Source: Paracidovorax anthurii
GTDB lineage: Bacteria > Pseudomonadota > Gammaproteobacteria > Burkholderiales > Burkholderiaceae_C
DNA: 64,000 bases
NCBI RefSeq assembly: GCF_003269065.1
Contig: NZ_QLTA01000022.1
Span: 1 to 64,000 of the forward strand
Direction: 5' to 3'
How positions within the stretch are numbered: position 1 is the stretch's first letter; every line of letters begins with the position of its first letter. The notes below the pieces were generated by a model, which saw nothing but the letters and a program-made list of their open reading frames with translations, was not told the DNA's origin and did not search any database. Positions 44,026 through 53,595 of this stretch are shown piece by piece. A program made the translations under genes and the position numbers.

Positions 44026-44625
44026 TCAGGCGCGGGACGGGAAGATGCCCTGCACGCAGATGATGAAGTTCAGTTGCAGCGAAGGCTGGACGGTGCTGAC
44101 GGACACGGGCACGTTCACCTGGACGGGAAGGGGCTGCGCGTTGGCCCCCGTCAGGGTCACGGGCGCAGAGAAGGGCTTCAGCGTGGTGTTGGCGGCTTCT
44201 GCGGTATAGATCTTGGGCAATTGGTTGCCCGCAGTCCCCTTGGCCAGCTCCAGCGTCGGTCCGGGCACCTCGGAGACGGCGGTGGGTGCGCTGTTCGCCG
44301 GGATCGAGATCGTGGCGGTTCCGGAGAGCGCCGGCAGATTGTTGGCCCCGATGGTGATGGCGCCCGTGCCCACCGCGTTGACCTGGGACGTGGCGGCGCC
44401 GGTGACTCCGGGGACCTGCACGACATTGAGCGTGCCCATCGGCACGCGGTTGCGCAGATCGGGAAGATTGAAAGTGTTCACGCCATCCCCGCCGAAACGG
44501 GTGCTGAGCAGCGCGAAGAGCGCCTGATTCTGCGTGATGCTCAGCGCAGTGCCGTCGCAAAGCGCCCACCCCTGCGGAATGAACGGCACGGCCCACAGAA
44601 TGACTTGCCCGAGATAACCTTCCAT
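44026..44625 (-). CDS. tail-collar / microcystin-dependent protein
   Basis: A 199-residue protein whose first 65 residues are a phage tail-collar domain: ILWAVPFIPQGWALCDGTAL, ALFALLSTRFGGDGVNTFNLPDLRNRVPMG. The rest is Thr/Val/Ala-rich and beta-prone. Such stand-alone MdpB-like proteins occur in phage tails, in tailocins and as isolated genes. No other phage gene is adjacent. ATG 44625 is fixed by GGGAGG eight bases upstream. Codon use is less GC-biased than that of the neighbours, suggesting transfer. Confidence 0.88.
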   Translation of the reverse strand: MEGYLGQVILWAVPFIPQGWALCDGTALSITQNQALFALLSTRFGGDGVNTFNLPDLRNRVPMGTLNVVQVPGVTGAATSQVNAVGTGAITIGANNLPALSGTATISIPANSAPTAVSEVPGPTLELAKGTAGNQLPKIYTAEAANTTLKPFSAPVTLTGANAQPLPVQVNVPVSVSTVQPSLQLNFIICVQGIFPSRA

Positions 44626-44897
44626 CGAAATTCCCTCCCAAAAAACTGTTGATACATTGCCGCGCCACTTGGAGCACGTTGACCGGCCCGCAAGCAACTG
44701 GGCCAGAGAAGTAAACAACAGAACCCCGCAGTCGCCACCCGGGGGTTTACCCTAATCAATGGTGGCATAACAACAGCCCCCCTCTCGGAGAGCCAGGAGG
44801 CGTGCATCCATCCGGCATGAGCGGATCGGGCGCATTCTGGCCAGCGGAACCGGCCATGGGCGGTTTCGTCACACCGCCTCGGAACGTGTTCACGATC
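44626..44897. other. intergenic region with repeat D at its end
   Basis: 272 bases between the tail-collar gene and the end of ruvB. It is AT-richer near 44640-44780, where the tail-collar promoter should lie, but I see no consensus pair. No ORF or RNA is recognised. Its last bases hold repeat D. Confidence 0.4.
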
Positions 44898-44900
44898 TCA
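44882..44900 (-). repeat. stop-proximal repeat D, copy 2
   Basis: GAACGTGTTCACGATCT identical to 19501-19517, again running directly into a minus-strand stop codon (ruvB TGA). Confidence 0.6.
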
Positions 44901-45968
44901 GGTGGCCGCGGGCCCGCCGAACAGGTCGGAATGCTGCCGCGACGGCGCCACCCCCAGGTGCCGGAACGCCGCCAGCGTGGCGATGCGGCCGCGCGGCGTG
45001 CGCTGCAGGTAGCCCTGCTGGATCAGGTAGGGCTCGATCACGTCCTCGATGGTGCCGGGCTCCTCGCCGATGCTCGCGGCGATGTTGTCCAGCCCCACCG
45101 GGCCGCCGTCGAAGCGGTGGATCACGGCCTCCAGCAGCTTGCGGTCCATCACATCGAAGCCTTGCGGGTCCACGTCGAGCATGGCCAGCGCACGCTGGGC
45201 GATGTCCTGCGTGATGCGGCCGTCGCCCTTCACGTCGGCGTAGTCGCGCACGCGGCGCAGCAGCCGGTTGGCGATGCGCGGGGTGCCGCGCGAGCGGCGC
45301 GCGATCTCGAAGCCACCCTCCGCGTCGATGGGCGCGCCCAGCAGCCCCGCCGAGCGCATGACGATGCGCGCCAGCTCCTCGGGGGTGTAGAACTCCAGCC
45401 GCGCGACGATGCCGAAGCGGTCGCGCAGCGGGTTGGTGAGCATGCCCGCGCGCGTGGTCGCGCCCACGAGCGTGAAGGGCTGCAGGTCGAGCTTGATGCT
45501 GCGCGCGGCCGGGCCCTCGCCGATCATGATGTCGATCTGGTAGTCCTCCAGCGCCGGGTAGAGGATTTCCTCGACGACCGGCGAGAGCCGGTGGATCTCG
45601 TCGATGAAGAGGACGTCGTTCTTCTCGAGGTTGGTGAGTAGCGCGGCGAGGTCCTTGGGCTTTTCCAGCACCGGGCCGCTGGTCTGGCGCAGGTTCACGC
45701 CCAGCTCGGCCGCGATGATGTGGCTGAGCGTGGTCTTGCCCAGCCCCGGCGGGCCGAACAGCAGCACGTGGTCCAGCGCCTCCTCGCGCTTGCGCGCCGC
45801 GCCGATGAAGATCTCCAGCTGCTCGCGCGCCTTGGCCTGGCCGACGTATTCCTGCAGCAGCTTGGGGCGCAGCGCGCGCTCCAGCGCCTCCTCCTGGGGG
45901 GACGCCGGAGCGGCGGAAACCACGCGCTTCGGGGGTGCGGGGGCGAAATCGTCGGTCTGGATGCTCAT
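44898..45968 (-). CDS. ruvB: Holliday junction branch-migration ATPase RuvB
   Basis: Hexameric AAA+ motor pumping DNA through the RuvA-bound Holliday junction. 356 residues; Walker [17 protein letters not shown], Walker [11 protein letters not shown], sensor [17 protein letters not shown], and the C-terminal winged helix ending [14 protein letters not shown]. Normally next to ruvA; here ruvA lies 3.8 kb upstream behind two protease genes. Starts 28 bases after the larger protease gene, so it may now be read from that promoter or its own. Confidence 0.97.
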   Translation of the reverse strand: MSIQTDDFAPAPPKRVVSAAPASPQEEALERALRPKLLQEYVGQAKAREQLEIFIGAARKREEALDHVLLFGPPGLGKTTLSHIIAAELGVNLRQTSGPVLEKPKDLAALLTNLEKNDVLFIDEIHRLSPVVEEILYPALEDYQIDIMIGEGPAARSIKLDLQPFTLVGATTRAGMLTNPLRDRFGIVARLEFYTPEELARIVMRSAGLLGAPIDAEGGFEIARRSRGTPRIANRLLRRVRDYADVKGDGRITQDIAQRALAMLDVDPQGFDVMDRKLLEAVIHRFDGGPVGLDNIAASIGEEPGTIEDVIEPYLIQQGYLQRTPRGRIATLAAFRHLGVAPSRQHSDLFGGPAAT

Positions 45969-45996
45969 GCGCGCGCGGGGTGGTGCAGGAAGGGGC

Positions 45997-47940
45997 TCAA
46001 TTGGCGGCGGTCCAGGCGTAGTACACCGGGCCCTCGTACTGGTACACGGGGTAGGTGGCGATCACGAAGTCGCGCTCTGCCTGGCTGATCGTGTAGAAGT
46101 GCGTGCCGTTGCTGCGGTTGAAGAAACGGTAGATGGCCGTCGATCCCGAGCCGGCGGCGGTCTGGGCGTACCAGCTCGGCCCTTCGTACCGGAAGGCGGG
46201 GTACGTGGCCTGCACGAAGTCGCGCTCACCCTGGCTGATCGTGTAGAAGTGCGCGCCCGTGCCCGTGTTGAAGAAGCGGTAGACCGCGCTCTGCCCCGTC
46301 GTGGGGCCGGCATACGCATAGAACGCCACGCCCTCGTAGCTGAAGGCCGGGTAGGTCTGGATCACGAAATCCCGCTCGCCGGCGCTCTGCGTGAAGAAGT
46401 GCGCGCCCGTGCTGCGGTTGTAGAAGCGGTAGACGGCGCTGCGGCCCGACGGGGTGGCGACGGCCGGCGACAGCCATTGCTGCAGGGCGGCGCTGTAGGC
46501 GAGGTCGAAGCGCCCGTAGACGGAGAACGCCGTGGTGGTGCACTGGTCGTTGCTGTTGCTGCCGTACAGCGTACCCACCACGGCGCCGCCGCGGAAGATC
46601 GCCGAGCCGCTGCTGCCCGCCTGCGTCGTGCCCTGCGTGTAGGTCACGCGGTAGAAACTGCCGCTCAGGCCGCTGGCGGTGCTGCAGGTGAAGGAGGTGG
46701 CGCTGTCCCTGGCGCACGACAGCGTGGAGACGATGCTGCCGAAGCTGATCTTCTGCAGGTCTCCCTTGGGATGGTGGATGCCCGCGACGGCCGAGGACAG
46801 GCTCTGCGCGTTGGCGTCCCAGGCGGCGAACACCGCGCCGGCGGGCGGGGCTTCGTTCAGGCGCAGGAACGAGGTGTCGGTGTTCGAGCTGGCATAGAGC
46901 AGCGTGGCGCCGCCGGTGCGTCTGGCCGCGCTGGACGACAGCGTGCGGCTGTTGCAGGTCGGGGAGCGGAAGAACCAGTCCGTCTGCAGCGAGGAGGCCA
47001 CGGTCTGGGACGAGATGCAGTGGTTGGCCGTCAGGAAGTACGGCGTGCCGGTGGAATCGCGGTCGTTGAGCAGCGTGCCGGTGCAGTTGTAGGTCAGGCC
47101 GCTGTCCACGAAGGTCATGCGCGCCACGGCGTTGCGCTGGCTGGCGTAATCGTCGTAGCAGGTCGAGTCCAGGTTGCAGGTGCTGGCATCGTTCACGGCC
47201 TCCTGGCTCACCGAATCCTCGGACGGCAGCGACAGGTCCTCGAAGATGTGCGAGAGCGTGGGAATGGCGATGTCCAGCGAATCCACCGGGGTGCCCGCCG
47301 GCAGCTCGATCTCCAGCGTGATCTCGCCAGCGCCGGAATCGGGCGACCACCAGGTGCGGGCCTTGTCCGACAGATCGCCGGCCGCGCGGTTGCGCTGGAG
47401 GGTCTGCAGGATTTCCTGGCCCGCGATCTCATAGACCGAGGTGGGCCGGTCCTGGCGGTAGATGCGCAGCACCGCGCTGCCGGGCAGGCTGCGCACCAGC
47501 ACGCCCAGCCGCACGCCGTGGGCCCCTTCGGAGGTGAAGCTCACGGCCGCCTTCGCGCCGCCGCTCTCCGTGGCCGTCCACTGCAGGCGCTGCCGCAGGC
47601 CGGCCGCCGTGGCGGTGTCGCCGACGCTGCGCGGCGCGCCGATCTGGCGGGCGCCGTTGCGCTCGACGAGCGCGGATTCGCTGCGCACGAAGGCGCCCAG
47701 CCCGACGCGGGCCGCAGCAACGGCGGCATCGGCCGCACGCTCGCGGATGCGCGGCACGTCCTGCACGGCCGTGGCCGGCTGCTCCGCCGACTCCACACGG
47801 GTCACCGCCGCACGGGTTTCCGCGGACGCCGTGGCGCCGGCCTGGGTGGTGGCAGCGCCATCGCCGCCACCGCAGGCGGCGAGCAGGGCCGCCGCGGCCA
47901 GCCAGGCCGCTGCCGGCCATTTCTTCAGGGTCACGTTCAT
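45997..47940 (-). CDS. trypsin-like lipoprotease with three C-terminal DUF5648 repeats
   Basis: A 647-residue exported serine protease. Lipobox LAAC (C23) then a poly-Gly linker. A pro-region (about 30-250) precedes a lysyl-endopeptidase-like catalytic domain with H307 (LTANHC), D355 (NTDTSF) and S444 (AGSSGSAIF) and many Cys for disulfides. From about 500 come three tandem repeats of about 45 residues ([16 protein letters not shown]..., [16 protein letters not shown]..., [16 protein letters not shown]...) of the DUF5648 type, likely adhesive. ATG 47940 has GGAG eight bases upstream. Paralogous to the next gene upstream. Confidence 0.9.
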   Translation of the reverse strand: MNVTLKKWPAAAWLAAAALLAACGGGDGAATTQAGATASAETRAAVTRVESAEQPATAVQDVPRIRERAADAAVAAARVGLGAFVRSESALVERNGARQIGAPRSVGDTATAAGLRQRLQWTATESGGAKAAVSFTSEGAHGVRLGVLVRSLPGSAVLRIYRQDRPTSVYEIAGQEILQTLQRNRAAGDLSDKARTWWSPDSGAGEITLEIELPAGTPVDSLDIAIPTLSHIFEDLSLPSEDSVSQEAVNDASTCNLDSTCYDDYASQRNAVARMTFVDSGLTYNCTGTLLNDRDSTGTPYFLTANHCISSQTVASSLQTDWFFRSPTCNSRTLSSSAARRTGGATLLYASSNTDTSFLRLNEAPPAGAVFAAWDANAQSLSSAVAGIHHPKGDLQKISFGSIVSTLSCARDSATSFTCSTASGLSGSFYRVTYTQGTTQAGSSGSAIFRGGAVVGTLYGSNSNDQCTTTAFSVYGRFDLAYSAALQQWLSPAVATPSGRSAVYRFYNRSTGAHFFTQSAGERDFVIQTYPAFSYEGVAFYAYAGPTTGQSAVYRFFNTGTGAHFYTISQGERDFVQATYPAFRYEGPSWYAQTAAGSGSTAIYRFFNRSNGTHFYTISQAERDFVIATYPVYQYEGPVYYAWTAAN

Positions 47941-48187
47941 CACTGGACTCCAGTCACTGCATCAAGAAAAAGCCGGCACCACGCCCCGGCGTCGAAAAAA
48001 AAGAGGGCCGCCCCACCCGAGCGGCCGCCAGGGGGCGGCCCCCTGGTGCGCTGCATTGGAAGTGCGTTTCATGAAGATGTCGAGAATCGCCGCCATGCCG
48101 CGTTGCGAGTTTCCGCGATAGCCAACCTGGCATGACGGCGATTTCGGCATCTTTCCCTGCGCTCTTCAATGAACTTCCCACCCACGA

Positions 48188-49639
48188 CTAGGCCGGCGAC
48201 AGCCACTTCCGGAGCGCCGCATCGTAGGCCCGGTCGAAGCGGCCATATACCCGGACGTCGTCCACCGTGCAGGCGCCGTTGCCGGAAAAGCCATAGAGCG
48301 TGCCGATCAGCCGGCCGCCGCGGAAGATCGCCGATCCGCTGCTGCCCGTCTGCACCGTGCCCTGCGTGAAGCCGACGTCGTAGAAGGCGGCGGCGTCGCC
48401 GGTCGCCGAGTCGCAGGTCATCGAGCTCGCGTCTCCCTGGCAGGACAGGGTGCCCATGATGCTGCCGAAGCTGATCTTCTGCAGGTCTCCCCGGGGGTGG
48501 TGGATGCCCGCCACGGCGGCGGAGAGGCTCTGCGGGCCCGCGTCCCAGGCCGCGAAAACGGCGCCGGGCGGCGGCGCCTCGTTGAGCCGCAGGAACGCGG
48601 TGTCGGTATCGCCGCTCGCGTACAGCAGCGTGGCGCCGCCGGTGCGCACCGCGGCCGAGGCCGAGAGCATGCGGCTGTTGCAGGTCGGGGAGCGGAAGAA
48701 CCAGTCGGTCTGCAGCGTGGAGGCCACGGTCTGCGTGGAGATGCAGTGGTTCGCGCTGATGAAGTAGGGGGTCCGGGTGGCATCGCGGTCGTTGAGCAGC
48801 GTTCCGGTGCAGAGACGGAGACGGCCACCCTCCACGAAGGTCATGCGCGCCACGGCATTGCGCTGGTCCGCGTACTCGTCATAGCAGGTCGCGTCCAGGT
48901 TGCAGGCGGTGGCGTCGTTGATCGCCTCCTGCGACACCGAGCCCTCGCGGGGCAGCGAGAGGTCTTCGAACACGTGGGAGAGCATGGGAACGGCGACCTC
49001 GAGCGCCGACGCCGGCACGCCGGCGGGCAGCTCGATCTCCAGGGTGGCCTCGCCCGCGCCGGTGTCGGGCGACCACCAGGTCCGCGCGGCGTCCGAGGTG
49101 TCGCCGGCCGCGAGATTGCGCGCGATGACCGCCAGGATCTCCCGCCCGGCGATCTCGTACGCCACGGTGGGGCGGTCCTGCCGGTAGATGCGGACCACGG
49201 CGCCGGGGGGCATCTGGCGCACCAGCAGGCCCAGGCGCACGCCATACGCCCCCTCCGACGAGAAGCTGACCGCCGCCACACTCCCGCCCCCGGCGGACGG
49301 GCTCCAGCGCAACCGCTGGCGCAGCCCCTCGGCGGACGCCGTCGCCTCGATGGCGCGCGGGGCGCCGATCTGGCGCGCGCCGCCGCGCCCGGACATCGCC
49401 GACTGCTCCGCCACGAAGGCGTCCAGCGCGACGCGCGCGGGCTCCGCCGCCAAGGCCGCCGCGCGCTGCAGCACGCGCGCCGACGGCGGAGCCGCCGTGT
49501 CGGGCTGCACGGCCGCGTTCACCTGCAGGACCGCGGGCGCCGCCCCGGCCCCCGCGCCGCCGCCGCCTCCGCAGCCCGCCAGCATCGCGGCCATTGCGGC
49601 GACCGAAACCACCCATCTCCCCCAGCTTGCCTGTGCCAT
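48188..49639 (-). CDS. trypsin-like lipoprotease, paralogue without repeats
   Basis: A 483-residue paralogue of the adjacent protease, sharing long near-identical stretches ([30 protein letters not shown]). Lipobox LAGC (C23) then poly-Gly; catalytic H298 (SANHC), D345 (GDTDTAF), S434 (TGSSGSAIF). It ends where the sister gene's repeats would begin. ATG 49639 has AGGA six bases upstream; an ATG at 49666 is possible. Lies between ruvA and ruvB. Tandem duplication with loss or gain of the repeat domain is the simplest origin. Confidence 0.88.
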   Translation of the reverse strand: MAQASWGRWVVSVAAMAAMLAGCGGGGGAGAGAAPAVLQVNAAVQPDTAAPPSARVLQRAAALAAEPARVALDAFVAEQSAMSGRGGARQIGAPRAIEATASAEGLRQRLRWSPSAGGGSVAAVSFSSEGAYGVRLGLLVRQMPPGAVVRIYRQDRPTVAYEIAGREILAVIARNLAAGDTSDAARTWWSPDTGAGEATLEIELPAGVPASALEVAVPMLSHVFEDLSLPREGSVSQEAINDATACNLDATCYDEYADQRNAVARMTFVEGGRLRLCTGTLLNDRDATRTPYFISANHCISTQTVASTLQTDWFFRSPTCNSRMLSASAAVRTGGATLLYASGDTDTAFLRLNEAPPPGAVFAAWDAGPQSLSAAVAGIHHPRGDLQKISFGSIMGTLSCQGDASSMTCDSATGDAAAFYDVGFTQGTVQTGSSGSAIFRGGRLIGTLYGFSGNGACTVDDVRVYGRFDRAYDAALRKWLSPA

Positions 49640-49730
49640 ACAGAGTCCTTTCTTTGCATCCCGCATGAAAAAGCGCGGCCGCGCATGTCCTGGCCGCCCG
49701 CGCCGCCGGGCTCGGCGCGTGTTCACGCCC

Positions 49731-50303
49731 TTACCGGGCCAGCGCCTTGAGCGCCAGTTTGATGCCCTCGCTCACCCCCACGTCCCTGGGCAGGGCCTTG
49801 AGCGCGGCGGAGGCTTCCTTGTCGTTGTAGCCCAGCGCCAGCAGGGCCTGCAGGATGTCGGCCTGGGCACCGTCCGTGGCCTCGGGGCGCGCGCCGATGT
49901 CGGCGCCGAGCTTGCCCTTGAGCTCCAGCAGCAGGCGCTCGGCGGTCTTCTTGCCGATGCCCGGCACCTTCACGAGCCGGCCGCCCTCCTGCAGCGACAC
50001 GGCCTGGGCCAGATCGGCCACGCCCATGCCCGAGAGGATGGAGAGCGCCGTGCGCGGCCCCACGCCGGAGATCTTGATGAGTTCGCGGAACGCCTGGCGC
50101 TCCGGCGCGGTGCCGAAGCCGTAGAGCAGCTGGGCGTCCTCGCGCACGATGAACTGCGTGAGCAGCTGTACGCGCTCGCCCACGGCCGGCAGGTTGTAGA
50201 AGGTGCTCATCGGCACCTGCACCTCGTAGCCCACGCCGTGGCAGTCCAGCAGCACCTCGGGCGGGTTCTTCTCCAGCAGCGTGCCGGTCAGTTTGCCTAT
50301 CAT
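49731..50303 (-). CDS. ruvA: Holliday junction DNA-binding protein RuvA
   Basis: Tetrameric junction-binding partner of RuvB, 190 residues. N-terminal OB fold ([31 protein letters not shown]), two helix-hairpin-helix motifs ([30 protein letters not shown]) and the C-terminal RuvB-binding domain ([22 protein letters not shown]). Divergent from the phoH-like gene. A degenerate repeat-D core (CGTGTTCACG, 49718-49727) sits beyond the stop. Confidence 0.97.
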   Translation of the reverse strand: MIGKLTGTLLEKNPPEVLLDCHGVGYEVQVPMSTFYNLPAVGERVQLLTQFIVREDAQLLYGFGTAPERQAFRELIKISGVGPRTALSILSGMGVADLAQAVSLQEGGRLVKVPGIGKKTAERLLLELKGKLGADIGARPEATDGAQADILQALLALGYNDKEASAALKALPRDVGVSEGIKLALKALAR

Positions 50304-50351
50304 TGTTGTCCTTTGCCGCGCCCTGGCAGCGGCCCAACCGGAATTATCCGC

Positions 50352-51299
50352 GTGATCCTGCGACACACCTTCACTCCCCACAACAACACCCGGCTCACCC
50401 ACCTGTGCGGTCCCGCCGATGCCCACCTGCGCACCATCGAGGCGGCCCTCTCGATCACCATCGCGCACCGGCACGAGCAGTTCAAGGTGGACGGCCCCAA
50501 GGCCCGCGCCACGCAGGCCATGGAGCTGCTGCAGGCGCTCTACGAGATCGCGGACCGCCCCATTGCCGAAGAGACCGTGCAGCTCATGCTCGCGGGCGAC
50601 ACCGCCCTGCGCGAGGCGCCCGACGGCGCCATGGTGCTCGCCACGCGCCGCGCCGACCTGCGCGCCCGCACGCCCACGCAGAGCGTGTACCTGGGCAACA
50701 TCGCCAGCCACGACATCACCTTCGGCATCGGCCCGGCCGGCACGGGCAAGACCTACCTCGCCGTGGCCTGCGCGGTGGACGCGCTGGAGCGCAGCGCCGT
50801 GCAGCGCATCGTGCTCACGCGCCCGGCGGTGGAAGCCGGCGAGCGCCTGGGCTTCCTGCCCGGCGACCTCACCCAGAAGGTGGACCCCTACCTGCGCCCG
50901 CTCTACGACGCGCTCTACGACCTCATGGGCTACGAGCGCGTGCAGAAGGCCTTCGAGCGCAACGCGCTGGAGATCGCGCCGCTCGCCTTCATGCGCGGGC
51001 GCTCGCTCAACAACGCGTTCATCATCCTGGACGAGGCGCAGAACACCACGCCCGAGCAGATGAAGATGTTCCTGACGCGCATCGGCTTCGGCGCCAAGGC
51101 GGTGGTGACCGGCGACGTGAGCCAGATCGACCTGCCCAAGGGCGCGATGAGCGGACTCATCGACGCCGAGCGCGTGCTCAAGCGCGTCAAGGGCATCGCC
51201 GTGACGCGCTTCACCAGCGCCGACGTGGTGCGCCACCCGCTGGTCGCCCGCATCGTCGATGCCTACGACGCACCGCGCGGACGGAACACCCCGGCATGA
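50352..51299 (+). CDS. PhoH-like ATPase
   Basis: Cytoplasmic P-loop protein of 315 residues with the YbeZ pattern: Walker [34 protein letters not shown], Walker [12 protein letters not shown] and [21 protein letters not shown]. The start is GTG 50352 ([10 protein letters not shown]), as no ATG fits. Followed by ybeY, its usual partner in ribosome quality control and 16S rRNA processing. Divergent from ruvA by 48 bases. Confidence 0.94.
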   Translation: MILRHTFTPHNNTRLTHLCGPADAHLRTIEAALSITIAHRHEQFKVDGPKARATQAMELLQALYEIADRPIAEETVQLMLAGDTALREAPDGAMVLATRRADLRARTPTQSVYLGNIASHDITFGIGPAGTGKTYLAVACAVDALERSAVQRIVLTRPAVEAGERLGFLPGDLTQKVDPYLRPLYDALYDLMGYERVQKAFERNALEIAPLAFMRGRSLNNAFIILDEAQNTTPEQMKMFLTRIGFGAKAVVTGDVSQIDLPKGAMSGLIDAERVLKRVKGIAVTRFTSADVVRHPLVARIVDAYDAPRGRNTPA

Positions 51300-51360
51300 C
51301 CCACGATCGCTACACATTCAATAGCATAGAAATGAGCAGAAACGCCGACATGGAGCCCCC

Positions 51361-51819
51361 ATGGCACTGAACCGGCTCTCGCTCTCCCTGCAGTTCGCGC
51401 GCTTCGCCGGCGCGCAGGCGCACCGCGACGCCCTGCCCCGCCACGCCGTCACCCGCTGGATCCGCCACGCGCTCGCCGCCGATGCCGAGATCACCGTGCG
51501 CATCGTCGACGCCGAGGAGGGCCAGGCGCTCAACCGCGAATACCGCCACAAGGACTACGCCACCAACGTGCTCACCTTCGACTACACGCAGGAGCCCGTG
51601 GTGGTGGCCGACCTGGTGCTCTGCGCCCCCGTGGTCGAGCGCGAGGCGCGCGAGCAGAACAAGGACCTGCGCGAACACTATGCCCACCTGCTGGTGCACG
51701 GCACCCTGCACGCCCAGGGCTGGGACCACGAGACCAGCGCCGAGGACGCGGACGAGATGGAGGCCTACGAGACGGCGATCCTGCGGGAGCTGGGGTTCGA
51801 TGATCCCTATGCGGGTTGA
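51361..51819 (+). CDS. ybeY: endoribonuclease YbeY (16S rRNA maturation)
   Basis: Metal-dependent RNase of 152 residues acting on 16S rRNA 3' ends with PhoH/YbeZ. The zinc motif [16 protein letters not shown] (three His) and [19 protein letters not shown] are intact. A GGAG lies nine bases before the ATG. It starts 61 bases after the phoH-like gene. Confidence 0.96.
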   Translation: MALNRLSLSLQFARFAGAQAHRDALPRHAVTRWIRHALAADAEITVRIVDAEEGQALNREYRHKDYATNVLTFDYTQEPVVVADLVLCAPVVEREAREQNKDLREHYAHLLVHGTLHAQGWDHETSAEDADEMEAYETAILRELGFDDPYAG

Positions 51820-51843
51820 TGCCGGTGCCGCCCCGGACCGGCA

Positions 51844-52698
51844 TCAGCGGCCGGGAAGTCGCAGGCGCTTGTGGGTGTAGAAGGTGTTGCCCCCCAGGGT
51901 CTTGAACTCCACGAACTCGGGAGAAGGGGCACCAGAGTCATCGGTCCGCCATGCAAACAGCCCCGTGGGGCTGGGGTCGGGCGCCAGCGGCTCTGTCGCG
52001 ACAGAGAGCGCGGCTTCGTAGAACGCCACGTATTTCGCATGCCATGGCGTGTTGGTGGCATCGTTGACGATGGCCATCCGGGCCTCGATCAATTCCTGCT
52101 TCTTGCTGGCGATGCGTGGGTAATGCTGAAACCCCGCGAACTGCACATTGCCCCGGTCGCTGGCGGTCACGATGCCCCGAACATCCCGCGCGCCCGCCGC
52201 CATGAACTCCTTGGCGCTGCCGGATTCGAGCCGGTTGGCGATCACGCGGTGCATCATGCGCATCCCCTCCCTGGCAGCCTCCAGACCACTGATCCCCGCC
52301 GTTGCCCATTCTTGCGGCGCAGGCATCTCCACCAGAAAGAGCCGCACCAGCAGCCCTGCGTCCGATCCAGGATCGGGCAGGCTCACCGCCTTCTTTACCG
52401 TGACGCTCACCAGCGCTGGGGTGATCGTCAGTGCTGACTCACCGGCACCGCGTCCGGATCGGAGCATCAGCTTGGCGTTGCCCGCGTTGCGCGCCGTGAC
52501 CGCGAAGGCCCAGGAATCCGCCCGGCTGTTGTGCGTGGTGCCGGTCACCTCCAGAACGTTCGGGAAATCGCTCACCGCCACCAGCGTGTAGCGCTTGTCG
52601 ATGGCTTCGAGCTTGACGCGCAAAACGTTGCCTTCGACAAGGGTGATCGCACCAGGAACGGGGCTGTCGTAGATGTATTTCAGGATGGCACTGGGCAC
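51844..52698 (-). CDS. unknown protein; possible cell-wall hydrolase with Ig-like N-domain
   Basis: A 284-residue protein without signal peptide or membrane helix. Start GTG 52698, with GGAGGA six bases upstream. Residues about 10-105 have a strand-rich pattern like an Ig/BACON-type domain (NVLRVKLEAIDKRYTLVAVS, VLEVTGT, WAFAVTARNAGNAKLML). Residues about 145-235 (MMHRVIANRLESGSAKEF, RDVRGIVTASDRGNVQFAGF) weakly recall SleB/CwlJ-type or T4-like peptidoglycan hydrolases (RVIANRL...QF). No catalytic residues can be proven by eye. It follows a signal-peptide gene by 45 bases on the same strand. A toxin-effector role is inference. Function otherwise unknown. Confidence 0.65.
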   Translation of the reverse strand: MPSAILKYIYDSPVPGAITLVEGNVLRVKLEAIDKRYTLVAVSDFPNVLEVTGTTHNSRADSWAFAVTARNAGNAKLMLRSGRGAGESALTITPALVSVTVKKAVSLPDPGSDAGLLVRLFLVEMPAPQEWATAGISGLEAAREGMRMMHRVIANRLESGSAKEFMAAGARDVRGIVTASDRGNVQFAGFQHYPRIASKKQELIEARMAIVNDATNTPWHAKYVAFYEAALSVATEPLAPDPSPTGLFAWRTDDSGAPSPEFVEFKTLGGNTFYTHKRLRLPGR

Positions 52699-52743
52699 GA
52701 GAAGTCCTCCCTCTCTCCGGGGTCAGGTTTTGTGTTTTCGGGG

Positions 52744-53328
52744 TTATTGCGATGGAGTGGGCGGCTTGAATGCCGGAATCCGCACCTTGGTCCCCACGCG
52801 CTTGCACTGCGCGAACAGGTGATCGACCCAGGGGCGGCTCACGAGAAAGGTGCTGGTTCCTATATCCGCATCGGTCGGAACGACATCGGTCTGGAGATCC
52901 ACGGTGCCGGTGGCATGGGCCAGCATCCGCCCTTCGGTTTCCGGGTCCATCGTGCCAGGTGCGTATCGCTGCCCGGGCCGCACACGATTGATTCGGTGGA
53001 TCGACTCGCCCTCGTACCAAATCATGGACAGCACGCTCGTGCCCGGCTCGGTGGTATCGGGCCGATCCAGCACCCGCTGCACGAAGCAGAACGTGTTGGC
53101 ATGCCCGATGCTCTTCTTCGTCACCAGAAAGGCCCGCAGCACGGCCCGGCCGGGCACCCGCCCGGGATCGGGCCGGGAGAACGCCGGGTCGATGGCGGGA
53201 TAGGGCGTGCGCGCCGGCGCGGAGGCTGCCGGTGCGGCGGCGGGCGCGGTGGCTTTCGCCGGGAAGGTGGTGGCCAGGGGAAGCGCCAGCGCGAGGCTGG
53301 CACAGGCGAATCGCACAAGGGCAGGCAT
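52744..53328 (-). CDS. unknown periplasmic protein, partner of downstream gene
   Basis: A 194-residue protein with a signal peptide (MPALVRFACASLALALPLATT, cut near residue 26) and an Ala/Pro linker. The mature domain (about 60-194) has motifs IGHANTFCFVQRVLDRP, SVLSMIWYEGESIHR, STFLVSRPWVDHLFAQCKR and two Cys that could pair. No family is recognised. ATG 53328 has GGAGGAG nine bases upstream. Gene order and export suit an immunity or accessory protein for the downstream hydrolase-like protein; this is a hypothesis only. Confidence 0.75.
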   Translation of the reverse strand: MPALVRFACASLALALPLATTFPAKATAPAAAPAASAPARTPYPAIDPAFSRPDPGRVPGRAVLRAFLVTKKSIGHANTFCFVQRVLDRPDTTEPGTSVLSMIWYEGESIHRINRVRPGQRYAPGTMDPETEGRMLAHATGTVDLQTDVVPTDADIGTSTFLVSRPWVDHLFAQCKRVGTKVRIPAFKPPTPSQ

Positions 53329-53401
53329 GGGTCCGGGCTCCTCCAGGAGGCGGCAGTATAGGAGGAGGTCCGCCCACCGCCACCCGGGCCCTTTTCATGG
53401 G

Positions 53402-53446
53402 CATGTCGCCGAATTTTCTACGAAGTTTGCTCTTATTTCAGGAGCA
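53402..53446. repeat. dispersed hairpin repeat C, copy 2
   Basis: CATGTCGCCGAATTTTCTACGAAG then TGCTC-N9-GAGCA hairpin (53428-53446). First of two direct copies 148 bases apart. Confidence 0.6.
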
Positions 53447-53549
53447 TCACCGTGCCCCCCGCGGCAAGGTCGGCCCGCATGCCGGACCGCGCGCGCCAAC
53501 GGCAGGCTTCCGCGGGCGCCTGGGGAACGTTCTGGCCCCATTTCGCGGC

Positions 53550-53594
53550 CATGTCGCCGTCTTTTCTCAAGAGTTTGCTATGTTTTCAGGAGTG
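53550..53594. repeat. dispersed hairpin repeat C, copy 3
   Basis: CATGTCGCCGTCTTTTCTCAAG followed by TTTGCTATGTTTTCAGGAGTG. Same layout as 53402-53446. Ends next to the dtd stop codon. Confidence 0.6.
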
Positions 53595-53595
53595 A

